A DNA stretch of 16,438 nucleotides, taken from Faecalibacterium sp. (GTDB lineage: Bacteria > Bacillota > Clostridia > Oscillospirales > Ruminococcaceae). The position numbers were made by a program, and so were the translations under genes. Shown here one piece after another: positions 1 through 8,562 of this stretch. Every line of letters starts with the position of its first letter. Within the stretch, counting starts at the first letter, position 1. Under the pieces are notes generated by a model. The model did no database searches and was not told the DNA's origin. It saw nothing but the letters and a program-made list of their open reading frames with translations. The stretch covers positions 1 to 16,438 of the forward strand of contig JAHHRL010000020.1 in assembly GCA_020025825.1 (NCBI GenBank), given 5' to 3'.

Positions 1-75
1 CATCGCAGACTCTCTGTGAAGGCATAACTGTCTTTATCTTCGCTTCAACGGTTTGAATATATTTTATTATGCTTT

Positions 76-104
76 ATGCTAACACATAAATACAGATAAG
101 TCAA
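76..104 (-). promoter_or_regulatory. possible promoter reading leftward out of the window
   Basis: On the minus strand, TTGACT (99-104) is followed after 17 bases by TAGCAT (76-81), a fair match to a sigma-A promoter. It would drive a gene lying left of the window. No convincing ribosome binding site or start is visible in bases 1-75, so no coding sequence is called there. The region is AT-rich, where such matches arise by chance. Confidence 0.3.
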
Positions 105-141
105 TCTCTATCCTGAAATACGAATATACGGTTCTGCATAT

Positions 142-186
142 AAAAATTCCGAGGTCAGTTTGTTTTGCACTTTCCTCGGAATTTTT
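142..186. terminator. bidirectional intrinsic terminator
   Basis: A 13-bp perfect stem (142-154 with 174-186) encloses a 19-base loop. The left arm starts with five A and the right arm ends with five T, so the hairpin has a U-tract in both directions. It lies about 100 bases past the stop of the minus-strand hydrolase gene and probably ends that two-gene transcript. Confidence 0.8.
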
Positions 187-282
187 CATTTTATATTGCC
201 TTGCACTGCCGGATGAAAATCTTTTAGTATTTTCTAATTACTTTCGCATTCGGTGTATGTAAATGCTTAGCCTTTTTTCTAT

Positions 283-1221
283 TTACGCAATATGCGCTGC
301 CATCCAATTGTAAATGTCCTCAAACACCTGTTGTCTGTTCAGCTCATTCAAAATTTCGTGACGGCCGCCGGGATACAGCTTGCAGCTTAAATCCTCAATG
401 CCTACTTGCTGATACATTTGATGCACTTTTTTCACGCCTTTGCCCAAATCGCCAACAGGGTCTTGGTCGCCTGACACAATCAGCATTGGCAAATTCTGTG
501 GAATACGCTTTGCGTTATCTTCGTTGCAGCTAAAGCGTACTGCTTCAAACAGTCCTTGAAAACCATTCAAGGTGAACGTATAGCTGCACCGAGGCTCTGC
601 GTAATATTTCTTTACAATTTCCACATCACGAGTCAGCCAACTCTTTTCCGGCTGTGCGCCCGTTGTATCAAAGTTTTTGTACGAGGGACCATAAATCATT
701 TTTTGCACAAACGGGCTTCGGTGATGACCGCCCAATACCGCTGTCATTCCCTTTACCACAGTCAGCGCCATACCGGTTGTTGCGCTGGGGGTATACCCAG
801 TGCCCATTACAATTGCACCGGAAAGTCCGCCGCCGTGCAGCGACAAATACTTGCGCAGCATAAACGAGCCCATGCTATGCCCTAAGATAAAATAAGGCAA
901 GCCGCTGTTTTCTCCTTGTATCTTTTGGCGTAAGCGGTGAATATCCTCTACAACGGTGTCGCTGGGGTTTTGTTCTGCAAAATATCCCCAGTCCGACCGG
1001 CTGCATACGGAATGGCCATGGCCGATATGGTCGTGCCCTACAACTAGAAATCCATGCTCTGTCAGGTACTCGGCAAAAGGTGCATATCGCTCGATGTACT
1101 CCACCATACCGTGAGAAATCTGCAAAACTGCATGATATTCTCTATTATCCGGCTCCCATTTGATTGCATGGATTGTGGTTTTTCTATCTTTGGACAAAAA
1201 AGAGAACTGCGTTGTTTCCAT
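283..1221 (-). CDS. alpha/beta hydrolase, monoacylglycerol lipase-like (serine aminopeptidase S33 family)
   Basis: A 312-residue cytosolic alpha/beta hydrolase, probably cleaving monoacylglycerols, lysophospholipids or similar esters. The sequence shows the nucleophile elbow GHSMG (Ser116), an oxyanion-type HGMVEY segment near residue 37, and the C-terminal acid and base in GDQDPVG (Asp254) and GGRHEILNE (His288). That is the full Ser-Asp-His triad in the order typical of the family. An ATG seven codons upstream (1242) exists, but the start at 1221 is preferred because AAGGAG sits directly before it. There is no signal peptide. The gene lies 61 bases downstream of the aldo/keto reductase on the same strand and is probably co-transcribed with it. 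The substrate cannot be inferred from the sequence. Confidence 0.9.
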   Translation of the reverse strand: METTQFSFLSKDRKTTIHAIKWEPDNREYHAVLQISHGMVEYIERYAPFAEYLTEHGFLVVGHDHIGHGHSVCSRSDWGYFAEQNPSDTVVEDIHRLRQKIQGENSGLPYFILGHSMGSFMLRKYLSLHGGGLSGAIVMGTGYTPSATTGMALTVVKGMTAVLGGHHRSPFVQKMIYGPSYKNFDTTGAQPEKSWLTRDVEIVKKYYAEPRCSYTFTLNGFQGLFEAVRFSCNEDNAKRIPQNLPMLIVSGDQDPVGDLGKGVKKVHQMYQQVGIEDLSCKLYPGGRHEILNELNRQQVFEDIYNWMAAHIA

Positions 1222-1282
1222 GGTAAATCTCCTTCCCGGCAAAGAGGTTCTGATTTATACTGTCTTCTTCAAAAATCCTCTT

Positions 1283-2290
1283 TTATTCGCCAAACTGCTG
1301 CGCAGCCTTTTTCAGCATTTCACGGATTGGCAAATGATACGGGCAGCGCTGCTCACAAGCACCGCACTCCACACATGCAGATGCCTTAACCTCCATAGCC
1401 TCATAGCGTTTCCGTGCCCAATCCTCTAAGTTATACCGTGTCAAATAGCCTTGCATCAAAAATACACTGGGAATCTGGATACCCACCGTACAGGGTGCAC
1501 AGTAATTACAGCGGCGGCAGAACTGTGTGCCCAACGTTTTGCGGAGTTGTTCCATTTTTTCCTTTTCTTCTTCGGTTAGAGGGGCATCATTTGCAATTGC
1601 TGCCAAGTTTTGCTCTACTTCCGCAGCATCTGCCATACCGGGAATGACCACCGTTACTTCGGGCACTGTTGCCAAAAAGTGCAATGCTAAATCTGCATCC
1701 TCGATTGCACCGCCTGCCAAAGGCTTCATAACAATAAAGCCAACGTTCTGCTCGGCAGCCCGTTTCATCAATTCTTCGCCCTGTGTCTCCACAATGTTAT
1801 ACGGGAACATAATGGTTTCTACCCAGTCCAAAGTCAGTGCTTTTTCAAATACTTCTACAGAGTGCGCTGTCAAACCAATATGACCGATTTTTCCGGCTTC
1901 TCGTGCTTCCAGCAATGCTTCTAGCGCACCGCCGGGAGCAAGTACCTTGTCCAAATCCTGCATGCTGGGATTATGCACCTGATACAGGTCAATGTAGTCT
2001 GTCTTCAGATTTTTACGGCTGATATCAATATCACGTGCCATGCCCTCTTTATCTCGAGACATACTCTTGGTTGCCAGAATAAACTTATCCCGTACACCTT
2101 CTAGTGCATGGCCCAGATATTCTTCGCTTACCGTATATCCACGGGCAGTATCAATGTAGTTTACCCCTGCGTCTAGCAACTGGTGAATCAGCTTTGTTGT
2201 TCCCTCAGCGTCGATACGCTGGATTGGGATGCCGCCTAAACCCAAACGAGAGATTTTTAATCCGGTTTTACCTAAAATACGATATTCCAC
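1283..2290 (-). CDS. aldo/keto reductase with C-terminal 4Fe-4S ferredoxin-type domain
   Basis: A 335-residue oxidoreductase. Residues 1-245 form the aldo/keto reductase barrel with the expected catalytic residues Asp47, Tyr52, Lys75 and His106 (motifs DTARGY, ATKS, YQVHNPS). The C-terminal part carries two cysteine clusters, CxxCxxCxxC at 258-267 and CxxCxxCxxxC at 306-316, the second followed by Pro as in ferredoxins. This architecture is common in anaerobic Firmicutes and suggests electron exchange through iron-sulfur clusters in addition to NAD(P)H. The start codon is GTG, supported by AGGAGG nine bases upstream. It is probably the first gene of a unit with the hydrolase. The physiological substrate is not evident. 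Confidence 0.93.
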   Translation of the reverse strand: MEYRILGKTGLKISRLGLGGIPIQRIDAEGTTKLIHQLLDAGVNYIDTARGYTVSEEYLGHALEGVRDKFILATKSMSRDKEGMARDIDISRKNLKTDYIDLYQVHNPSMQDLDKVLAPGGALEALLEAREAGKIGHIGLTAHSVEVFEKALTLDWVETIMFPYNIVETQGEELMKRAAEQNVGFIVMKPLAGGAIEDADLALHFLATVPEVTVVIPGMADAAEVEQNLAAIANDAPLTEEEKEKMEQLRKTLGTQFCRRCNYCAPCTVGIQIPSVFLMQGYLTRYNLEDWARKRYEAMEVKASACVECGACEQRCPYHLPIREMLKKAAQQFGE

Positions 2291-2485
2291 GTTTTGCTTC
2301 CTCCTAATACTACGGTCTGCTTATAATAAGTACCCGTCTTTAATCCTTTTTGCAGTTTTACCCTTTTATACAAATTTGTGTACAATTTAAGTATAGCAGT
2401 CCCTCTACAGAAAAGGAATCCTCTTTTATAAGGATTTTTCACAAAATCATCTTCGCATTTTCGTCATTGTATTAAGTGCCTTTAT

Positions 2486-2514
2486 TTGCCTTTTGATTTT
2501 TGCTGCGTTACAAT
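2486..2514 (+). promoter_or_regulatory. candidate promoter of the DUF4298-type gene
   Basis: TTGCCT (2486-2491) and TACAAT (2509-2514) are separated by 17 bases and end 37 bases before the start of the small gene at 2552. The spacing is ideal; the -35 box departs from consensus at two positions. The rest of the intergenic stretch 2291-2485 shows no clear promoter for the divergent reductase gene, only AT-rich sequence and a short palindrome at 2370-2379. Confidence 0.45.
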
Positions 2515-2551
2515 AAATCTTACCAACACTAATTTATAGGAGAGCTTACAG

Positions 2552-2875
2552 ATGAATCAAATCGAACGTATTCAGCTAATGGAACAAGCTTTTAATGAAT
2601 CTATCAGTGCTGTACAAAATCTTGCTGACGCAATTGAACAATACCGTGAAGTCCTGCAAAAATTCAACGCCTTAAAAGCATACTATCAAAGTCCACAGTG
2701 GATGAAAGATGCCGACGACGACCGCAACGGCAAAATACCCGATGATTTACCCAGAGGTATTTTATCGGAAGACGGAATTTTCGACTTGCTGACGGACAAC
2801 TATGAGCTTATGCAGGCGATGGAAGAAATTTTGAGTATGCAAAATGACAATCAGCTGCACCATTTCGGCGATTGA
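2552..2875 (+). CDS. DUF4298-family small acidic protein
   Basis: A 107-residue soluble, mainly helical protein. It matches the pattern I know for DUF4298: an N-terminal helix beginning RI..ME, a central YY.SPQWM.D segment (residues 44-54), and the diagnostic PRGILSEDGIFDLL motif (residues 69-82). No signal peptide, membrane segment or catalytic motif is visible, and the family has no established function. The start is supported by AGGAGAG about nine bases upstream. It stands alone on the plus strand and converges on the heme operon, with a strong shared terminator between them. Confidence 0.85.
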   Translation: MNQIERIQLMEQAFNESISAVQNLADAIEQYREVLQKFNALKAYYQSPQWMKDADDDRNGKIPDDLPRGILSEDGIFDLLTDNYELMQAMEEILSMQNDNQLHHFGD

Positions 2876-2914
2876 TTCGTACTTGGCAAAACGTTATTGC
2901 CTTTATTTTTAAGC

Positions 2915-2952
2915 AAAAAGGAGAGCCTGATACCAATCAGGCTCTCCTTTTT
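2915..2952. terminator. strong bidirectional intrinsic terminator between convergent units
   Basis: A perfect 17-bp stem (2915-2931 with 2936-2952) encloses a four-base loop, with an A5 run on the left and a T5 run on the right. It ends the DUF4298 transcript on the plus strand and, 48 bases past the ATPase stop, the long heme-uptake operon on the minus strand. Confidence 0.92.
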
Positions 2953-2999
2953 ATTATTTTAGGATAAATCTTCATGAAGGGTTACCAAACTTTTGTTCG

Positions 3000-3785
3000 T
3001 TAAAAGTTCATAACCACTTTGGTATCCTGATACGGTACTACGTCCAATTCTACTCCATAGACTTCTTTCAGCATTTCGGTAGTGACCACCTCTGTTGGCG
3101 CCCCCTGCGCCACAATGCGGCCACGGTTCGATAATGCTACAATGCTGTCACTATAACGAATTGTCTGGTTCATATCGTGCAGGACCATAATAATTGTGTA
3201 ACCGAACCGCCGGTTCAGCATTTTCACCAAGCGCAGAATCTGTATCTGGTATCGTATATCCAGATACGTTGTAGGTTCATCCAGTAAAATGATGTCCGTC
3301 CCCTGTGCCAGTGCCATTGCAATCCAAACACGTTGGCGCTGTCCACCCGAAAGATTTTGGATGGTTCGATTACGCAGCGGCAAAACGCCGGTAATTTTCA
3401 TCGCCCGTTCAATCAGGCGCACATCCTCCGGACTGCTGGCGGAACGCCCCATTTTGGTATACGGGATTCGTCCGTATGCTACCAACTGTTCCACCGTCAA
3501 ATCTCCCGGAGCCGTATTGTTCTGATGCACGATGGCAACACGGCGTGCAAAGTCTTTTAGTCCCAGCTTTTCCAAAGGCGTAGAATCCAGAAAAATCTGC
3601 CCCCTTGCAGGTTTAAGATTTTTTGTGAGCAACTGAAACAACGTGGATTTTCCACAGCCATTGGGTCCAATCAGTGTTGTTATTTTTCCCTTAGGAATTG
3701 TAAGGTTCAAATCCTGCAAAACTACTTTATTTTCATACGCAAAGGAAAGCCCCTGCACCCGGAAGCACGCTGTATTATTTTCCAT
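3000..3785 (-). CDS. heme/iron ABC transporter ATP-binding protein (FecE/FhuC/HtsC type)
   Basis: A 261-residue ATPase that would power import by the neighbouring permease. All nucleotide-binding motifs are intact: Walker A GPNGCGKST (40-48), Q-loop Gln88, signature LSGGQ (145-149), Walker B IILLDEP (165-171) and switch His203. Length and the QNNTAPGDLTV segment after the Q-loop fit iron-chelate/heme importers of the FecCDE class. Its ATG overlaps the permease stop by 11 bases, with GGAGG just upstream, which indicates translational coupling. It is the last gene of the operon. Heme as the substrate is inferred from the linked Shp and IsdE-like proteins, since ATPases of this class also serve siderophore and cobalamin systems. 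Confidence 0.92.
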   Translation of the reverse strand: MENNTACFRVQGLSFAYENKVVLQDLNLTIPKGKITTLIGPNGCGKSTLFQLLTKNLKPARGQIFLDSTPLEKLGLKDFARRVAIVHQNNTAPGDLTVEQLVAYGRIPYTKMGRSASSPEDVRLIERAMKITGVLPLRNRTIQNLSGGQRQRVWIAMALAQGTDIILLDEPTTYLDIRYQIQILRLVKMLNRRFGYTIIMVLHDMNQTIRYSDSIVALSNRGRIVAQGAPTEVVTTEMLKEVYGVELDVVPYQDTKVVMNF

Positions 3786-4779
3786 AGATGCCTCCGTTCT
3801 TTCTCAGCAAGACCACAAAAGTAATACCGCCCAAAACAGCCAGCAATACCGATGCATTCATTTCATGCGGCCGAATCATAGTACGTCCCAGTGTATCTGC
3901 CAGTAAGAAAAGCAATGCACCAGACATTGCGCAAAACGGCAGCAACCGGCGGTGGGCACTGCCTACCAAAAGGCGGCCAATATGTGGCACCAGCAATCCG
4001 ATAAAGCTCACGGGGCCCACAATAGCGGTACAGCCACTGGCCAAAAACACCGCCGTTAAACTAACCAGCAAGCGTACTTTATCAATATTTACGCCCAATC
4101 CACGGACCGTTTTGTCTTCCAATCCGCACAGGTCACACCAGTGTGCACAGGCAAAAGCCAATACCAAACCCAGCCCGGCTACCGCAGCCAGTACATGGAC
4201 ATCCTCCCACGTTTTCATGGTGATATTTCCCTGTACAATAGCCGCCACACCGGAAGCATTCCCGCCGCTCATAGCCCGCAGTGCTTCGGACAAGCCCGAA
4301 AACAAGGACTGAATAGCAATACCCATTAGGATAATACGCATGGGTGATAGCGTGCCTTTCCATGCGAGGCCGCAAACCATGGCAAACGCTGCAAGTCCAC
4401 CCAAAAAGCTGAACAGCGGTGTAAAAAAGTACAGCTGCGGGAAAATCATCGAAGCTAACACAGCCGCAAAGCCTGCGCCGCTGGAGATGCCTAAAAGGCC
4501 AGGGTCTGCCAGCGGATTTTTCAGTACAGCCTGCAACAGTGCACCTGCAACAGCCAGCGCTGCGCCTGCCATCATAGAAATAAGGATACGGGGAAAGCGC
4601 AAATCATAGACCGATGCTACATCTTTATCATATTCAATAAACAATCCTCGCAGTAATTGCGGTACTGTCAGGCGGATACTACCCAGATTGATTGAGATAA
4701 AAAATAGCACCAGCAATGCTGCACTTACCAGAAAAAAGGCAGCCACGCATTTGCTTTTCTGCTTATTCTGTGTTGTCAT
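3775..4779 (-). CDS. heme/iron ABC transporter permease (FecCD/IsdF/HtsB type)
   Basis: A 334-residue integral membrane protein with about ten hydrophobic segments, the normal size for FecCD permeases. Family hallmarks are LRFPRILISMMAGAALAVAGALLQ near residues 60-83, NPLADPGLLGISSGA (about 88-102) and FIGLLVPHIGRLLVG in the C-terminal half, the region that contacts the ATPase. Only one permease is present, so the channel is expected to be a homodimer. The start codon overlaps the stop of the upstream lipoprotein gene as ATGA, and the stop overlaps the ATPase start, so the three genes are tightly coupled. Confidence 0.92.
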   Translation of the reverse strand: MTTQNKQKSKCVAAFFLVSAALLVLFFISINLGSIRLTVPQLLRGLFIEYDKDVASVYDLRFPRILISMMAGAALAVAGALLQAVLKNPLADPGLLGISSGAGFAAVLASMIFPQLYFFTPLFSFLGGLAAFAMVCGLAWKGTLSPMRIILMGIAIQSLFSGLSEALRAMSGGNASGVAAIVQGNITMKTWEDVHVLAAVAGLGLVLAFACAHWCDLCGLEDKTVRGLGVNIDKVRLLVSLTAVFLASGCTAIVGPVSFIGLLVPHIGRLLVGSAHRRLLPFCAMSGALLFLLADTLGRTMIRPHEMNASVLLAVLGGITFVVLLRKNGGIYGK

Positions 4780-5690
4780 GCGGCAGCCCTCTTTTCATAC
4801 AAAATCTTATCCAGCACTTCCAGCGCTTTCGGGTAGGTAAAGTTTGCACTCATTCCAAAATACTCCGGAGGCAAATCATAGACCTGATTATTTTTCACAG
4901 CCGAAAAATGCTTCCAAATATCGTTGGTACGAAATTCCTTGTCGAACATTTCCATAACGCTGTCCGGCATTGCGTGAGCTGTACGCAAAATAATATCCGG
5001 GTCCTTTTGCAGCATATCCTCTGTATTCACGTTGAGAAATTCCTGGTCCGTTCCGGCATAAACATTCTGCCCGCCTGCCAGTGCTACCAAACTGCCTGCA
5101 TAGGAATTTTCGGTAGCAACTACATACGACCCCGGCAAACCCATCAGTACAAGCACACGGGGCGCCTCCTGATTTTGATGATTTTGCTGATATGCAGTAT
5201 AGTACTCCTCAAATTCCTCCACCAATGCATCTGCCTGCGGCTGGCGGTTAAACAGTTTGCCCATATCCTGAATGGACTGGTACATTCCAAAAATGGTTTT
5301 CAGATTCAAAAAGCCGTATTTCAGGCCGGCAGCCTCATACTTTGGCTGTAAATCGCCCTGTAGGCTGGAAGGGCTGAGTACCCATTCAGGCGAAAGCTGC
5401 GAAAGAATTTCCAAATCCGGGCTCATCGGGCTGCCCACAACAGCAGCGTCTGCATATTGCTGCGGAATTTCGGAAATTGAGGTTTGCGGTACTCCTACCA
5501 AGTCCAAATCCAGTTTTTCACAAATCTGCATCACCGCTACACTGGTTGCAGCAATCGTTTCGTTTCCTGTTGTTTCTGCTGCACCGGTCGGTGTATCAGC
5601 AGATACGGTCGGTCCGGATTGGTCCACACAACCGGTAAACAGGCAGGCAAGGCACAGTACCAATGCTACCAATGCCTTACGGTGTCTCAT
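4776..5690 (-). CDS. isdE: heme ABC transporter substrate-binding lipoprotein (IsdE/HtsA-like)
   Basis: A 304-residue lipoprotein. Residues 1-21 form a lipoprotein signal with lipobox LFTGC (Cys21), followed by a Thr/Ser/Gly-rich tether and a class III binding-protein fold. Two segments match the heme-ligand regions known from IsdE and HtsA: GSPMSPD (Met89) and DIILRTAHAMPD (His239), so Met/His axial ligation is likely. The LVGVP and MFDKEF segments also fit this group. ATGA overlaps join it to the Shp gene upstream and the permease downstream. It should receive heme from Shp and deliver it to the permease. A siderophore ligand is possible but less likely, because both heme-ligand positions are kept and the next gene is shp-like. 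Alignment is from memory of the families. Confidence 0.85.
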   Translation of the reverse strand: MRHRKALVALVLCLACLFTGCVDQSGPTVSADTPTGAAETTGNETIAATSVAVMQICEKLDLDLVGVPQTSISEIPQQYADAAVVGSPMSPDLEILSQLSPEWVLSPSSLQGDLQPKYEAAGLKYGFLNLKTIFGMYQSIQDMGKLFNRQPQADALVEEFEEYYTAYQQNHQNQEAPRVLVLMGLPGSYVVATENSYAGSLVALAGGQNVYAGTDQEFLNVNTEDMLQKDPDIILRTAHAMPDSVMEMFDKEFRTNDIWKHFSAVKNNQVYDLPPEYFGMSANFTYPKALEVLDKILYEKRAAA

Positions 5691-6565
5691 ACCTTTTCCT
5701 CCCAGTTGCTATCTAAAAAGTCTACATCCAAGTCTTGCTCATCCGGTTGTGTTTCCGGAAAAGCCGCTGTGCCCTGCTGGCTTCGCTGCTCTAAAAATCT
5801 TGTTACCAATGTTTTCAGACCCCAAAATGCCAGGCACGCCAACAACTGCGCACAGAACACCAATACAAAGAACATCACCCACACACTTGCAGAAATTTCC
5901 ACCTGCTGGGGCTTTGCATTGCTCACAGTGGTCTGCTGCGCTGCGGCCTTGTTGGAACCGCCCGTTACCAGACCTACTGTATTATCCGGGATTGCCGAAT
6001 CTTTGCTGTCGGAAGCACTTGCTGCGGGTTTATCCCCTGCTTTCAGGACAGCAAACCCACCGGGATTGCCTGCGGTAAACTGGTCAGCCGTTACAAAAAA
6101 CACTACTTCACGGCCCATTGCATCCACAAAGCAGCGTGCACGAATTACAGCATCTTTGCTGGGTACAGCAATACGGAAGTCCTCGCTGTCATCGCCTTTT
6201 GCTGTACTTTCCCAACTGGGCTGTGTCCACTCGCTGTCACCAGGCTTTTGCACGGCAAGCTCTACTTTAGATACATTGCTCATCAGGTGAAACCGCACGG
6301 AAAGATACAAGTTTCCCTCGGCATCGCTTTCCAAAAGGCCCTGCGGGTCCACCATGCTGGTTACCATGCTTTGCCCCAGTGCTTCACTGCTCTCCCCGCC
6401 GGAATCCTCGATTTTATCAGTAACCGGGTGTCGGTAAGAGGCATGTACCGATGCGCCTTCGCTGGAGATATTATCCGCAAAAGCGTGAAAAGCAAGGCAG
6501 CCAACCAGCACCATCAGCATTGCGGCGCAGGCGGAAATGCGCTTAAGAGTATTGTGTTTCATCAT
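5687..6565 (-). CDS. shp: Shp-type cell-surface heme-binding protein
   Basis: A 292-residue membrane-anchored protein. It has a signal peptide (1-31, ending AFA), a Shp heme-binding domain (about 38-170), a low-complexity linker, one transmembrane segment (about 226-250) and an acidic cytoplasmic tail. Identity rests on YRHPVTDKIEDSGG (44-57), GQSM (64-67) and DAMGREVVFF (148-157), which closely match Streptococcus pyogenes Shp. Its axial heme ligands Met66 and Met153 align with Met67 and Met150 here. In streptococci Shp takes heme from the NEAT protein Shr and hands it to HtsA; the neighbours here fit that role. The start at 6565 is chosen for AAGGAAGGA just upstream and a proper signal peptide; an upstream in-frame ATG lies inside the preceding gene. 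It is 13 bases behind that gene and overlaps the next by four. Confidence 0.88.
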   Translation of the reverse strand: MMKHNTLKRISACAAMLMVLVGCLAFHAFADNISSEGASVHASYRHPVTDKIEDSGGESSEALGQSMVTSMVDPQGLLESDAEGNLYLSVRFHLMSNVSKVELAVQKPGDSEWTQPSWESTAKGDDSEDFRIAVPSKDAVIRARCFVDAMGREVVFFVTADQFTAGNPGGFAVLKAGDKPAASASDSKDSAIPDNTVGLVTGGSNKAAAQQTTVSNAKPQQVEISASVWVMFFVLVFCAQLLACLAFWGLKTLVTRFLEQRSQQGTAAFPETQPDEQDLDVDFLDSNWEEKV

Positions 6566-6578
6566 TGTGTCCTTCCTT

Positions 6579-8525
6579 TCATCTGCGGCGGAACCATAGT
6601 GCCGCAAAAGCACCGCCCAAAATCACAGCAGTAAACAATACATACCCCAGCACTTGTGGGAACAATTTTGTATGCAGGCGGACAATTTCCGATATGGGGG
6701 CTGCTGCCTGTTGTGCCTGATTCTCTGTATTGCCAGCATCGTTCTTGTTTTTATCTGCCGAATCTTCCAATTGGTCGGCAGGGGGCTGCCCTTCTTCCAG
6801 TTCGGACAGCACAACGTAAAACTCCTGTGTAGTCTTCATAACGGTGTTGATATATGCACTGCATTTCAGCTTGCCGTCGATAGATTCCTCGATAGCCTGC
6901 TTAGGAAGCACCACCTTGATAGGGGTTGCAGGATACTCCCCCGCCTCCGAAATAAACCCGGACGCCGCATCAAAGTGTTTTTCCTGTTTTTTATCGCTAA
7001 GCAATGTAGATGTATACGATTTTCCATCGTACAGGAACGTAACATCCTTAATTGGTGTTCCCTCATCCGCAAACTTTGGTACAGGATCAATCACATACAA
7101 GGTCAACTCGGCAATGTCGCCCTGATACATAATATCTGCCTTTGCAAAGAACAGCGGGTCACACATACTTTCTTTATCAAAATCGTCTGCACGACGCATA
7201 GAAACTGCACTGGTGTACCAGCTCTTTTCGCCCTCATCCAAAGTCAGGGTCTGTGTGTCAGCTGTATTTCCGCTATTACTATTACTGGAGAAAGTTGTTT
7301 TTTTACTTGCCGGCTTGTTGGTAGCCTTGCCGCCGGTAGGTGTCAAATCCGAAAAGACGATGTAAAAGTTCACGTCCTGTTTCATCACTGCATTTACAAA
7401 TGCACGACTGGTCACAGCCTGATTAACACTGTCCGTCAGTGCTTTTACCGGAAGGGTAACTACCAGCGGGCTTGCGCTGTATTCACCTGCTTTATTGATA
7501 AAGCCTGCCGCAGCATTAAAGTTTTTCATCACCTTACTGCCACTGTTTACCTGTACGGGATAATTTTTTCCATCGTAAGTAAGCGACATATTCCGCAGCG
7601 GTGTACCTTCGTTGGCAAATTGGGGAACAGGGTCAATTACATACATCGTCACTGTAGCCATATCGCCTTTTCGTTCAATATCCACTTTCGGGTAGAACAG
7701 CTTATTACACATGCTTATCTGATTAAAATCGCTATCTTTCCGCATGGACACCGAAGCTGTATAATGGCCATCCTCTGTAATGGTTCCCGGCTCTAACGGC
7801 TTAGTAGTAGTGGTAGGCTGCGGAACAATCGTGGGCTGTGGTGTAACAACAGGCTGCGTGGTTTCCGGCTGCTGCGGCGTAGTTTCCGGTGCAGCCGTCG
7901 ATTCCGGACGCTGCGGTGTTTCGGTTGGTTTCGTCGGCTCGTCCGGTCCGGGTACTTCTCCACCATCCTGACGTTGGCTGCAAATAGTAAACTCCAATGT
8001 GCCTGTATAGCGGCCCGGTGCAGCAGCGGCGATTTCCTTTTTGGGAATAGTCAATTGACCCGTCTTTTGGCCGTTCTCTGTAAAAGTAGTGGTTTCAAAA
8101 CGATTGTAGCAAGTCATCTGACCGGCAGAGATTTGCTTTGCTGTTTGTATCATCGGAAAGGAATCCTGTGCAGACACTGTAACAAAGATGGGTTTCTCCG
8201 AAGGGTATACCTCCACAGAAACCGTATAATCCTGCCGGAAATCCTGACTGGCATCCAGCGTACCCATGTGCAGCCCTTCCGGAATTACAACGGTATAGGC
8301 TGCGCCCGCAGCCGGCACGGATGCTTGAATCGTAGCGCTTTGTGTGGTGGTTTTTTCTGCTTTTTCAGTATTCTCCGCCTGTGCAGAAGCTTCCTGCTCC
8401 GCTTTTGGTGGAACAGCCGCCTCTGCCGTACCCACAGGGCGAGATTCTGCAGACACCGCCAGACAATTGGTCAGGCTCAGGGCGATCAGCAGCCAGGCTG
8501 CCACCCATTGTTTTACTTTTCTCAT
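6579..8525 (-). CDS. membrane-anchored surface protein with two NEAT-like heme-binding domains
   Basis: A 648-residue protein with a functional place like Shr of streptococci. Order: signal peptide (1-26); Glu/Ala-rich stretch; a beta module (about 70-183, YTVVIPEGLHMGTL to GRYTGTLEF); Pro/Thr/Gln-rich linker (190-248); NEAT-like domain 1 (254-395); Ser/Lys-rich linker; NEAT-like domain 2 (436-577); acidic linker; transmembrane segment (about 622-644) and terminal RRR. Both NEAT-like domains show the SMC(N/D)xLF helix (Met272, Met453) and a C-terminal strand pair where the usual YxxxY heme motif is replaced by Met-x-x-x-V/Q (Met381, Met563). No LPXTG motif is present, so anchoring is by the membrane helix. 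AAGGAG precedes the start. Domain naming is by pattern recognition, not a profile search. Confidence 0.8.
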   Translation of the reverse strand: MRKVKQWVAAWLLIALSLTNCLAVSAESRPVGTAEAAVPPKAEQEASAQAENTEKAEKTTTQSATIQASVPAAGAAYTVVIPEGLHMGTLDASQDFRQDYTVSVEVYPSEKPIFVTVSAQDSFPMIQTAKQISAGQMTCYNRFETTTFTENGQKTGQLTIPKKEIAAAAPGRYTGTLEFTICSQRQDGGEVPGPDEPTKPTETPQRPESTAAPETTPQQPETTQPVVTPQPTIVPQPTTTTKPLEPGTITEDGHYTASVSMRKDSDFNQISMCNKLFYPKVDIERKGDMATVTMYVIDPVPQFANEGTPLRNMSLTYDGKNYPVQVNSGSKVMKNFNAAAGFINKAGEYSASPLVVTLPVKALTDSVNQAVTSRAFVNAVMKQDVNFYIVFSDLTPTGGKATNKPASKKTTFSSNSNSGNTADTQTLTLDEGEKSWYTSAVSMRRADDFDKESMCDPLFFAKADIMYQGDIAELTLYVIDPVPKFADEGTPIKDVTFLYDGKSYTSTLLSDKKQEKHFDAASGFISEAGEYPATPIKVVLPKQAIEESIDGKLKCSAYINTVMKTTQEFYVVLSELEEGQPPADQLEDSADKNKNDAGNTENQAQQAAAPISEIVRLHTKLFPQVLGYVLFTAVILGGAFAALWFRRR

Positions 8526-8562
8526 AGGTTCTCCTTTGCCCTGAGATTGATTTACGAGAAGA

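Noticed and set aside
1222..1242. Upstream ATG adding seven residues to the hydrolase
   Set aside because: The ribosome binding site AAGGAG lies just before the inner ATG at 1221, inside the extension, so the longer form is unlikely.
2370..2379. Palindrome ACAAATTTGT upstream of the aldo/keto reductase
   Set aside because: It is only ten bases, AT-rich, and has imperfect flanks in an AT-rich intergenic region, with no clear promoter next to it. Chance is sufficient.
6566..6613. Upstream start for the Shp-like gene
   Set aside because: It would sit inside the preceding gene and put a charged stretch before the signal peptide. AAGGAAGGA directly precedes the start at 6565.
6579..6680. Possible sortase signal at the end of the 648-residue NEAT-like protein
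   Set aside because: The C-terminus has a hydrophobic segment and an RRR tail like a sorting signal, but no LPXTG or known variant precedes it; LFPQVLGY is not a sortase motif I can support. A plain membrane anchor is simpler.
6654..7796. 380-codon plus-strand open frame opposite the large NEAT-like gene
   Set aside because: It is antisense to a gene with clear domains, signal peptide and repeats. The translated product is Cys/His/Ile-rich without recognisable motifs, as expected of an antisense reading.
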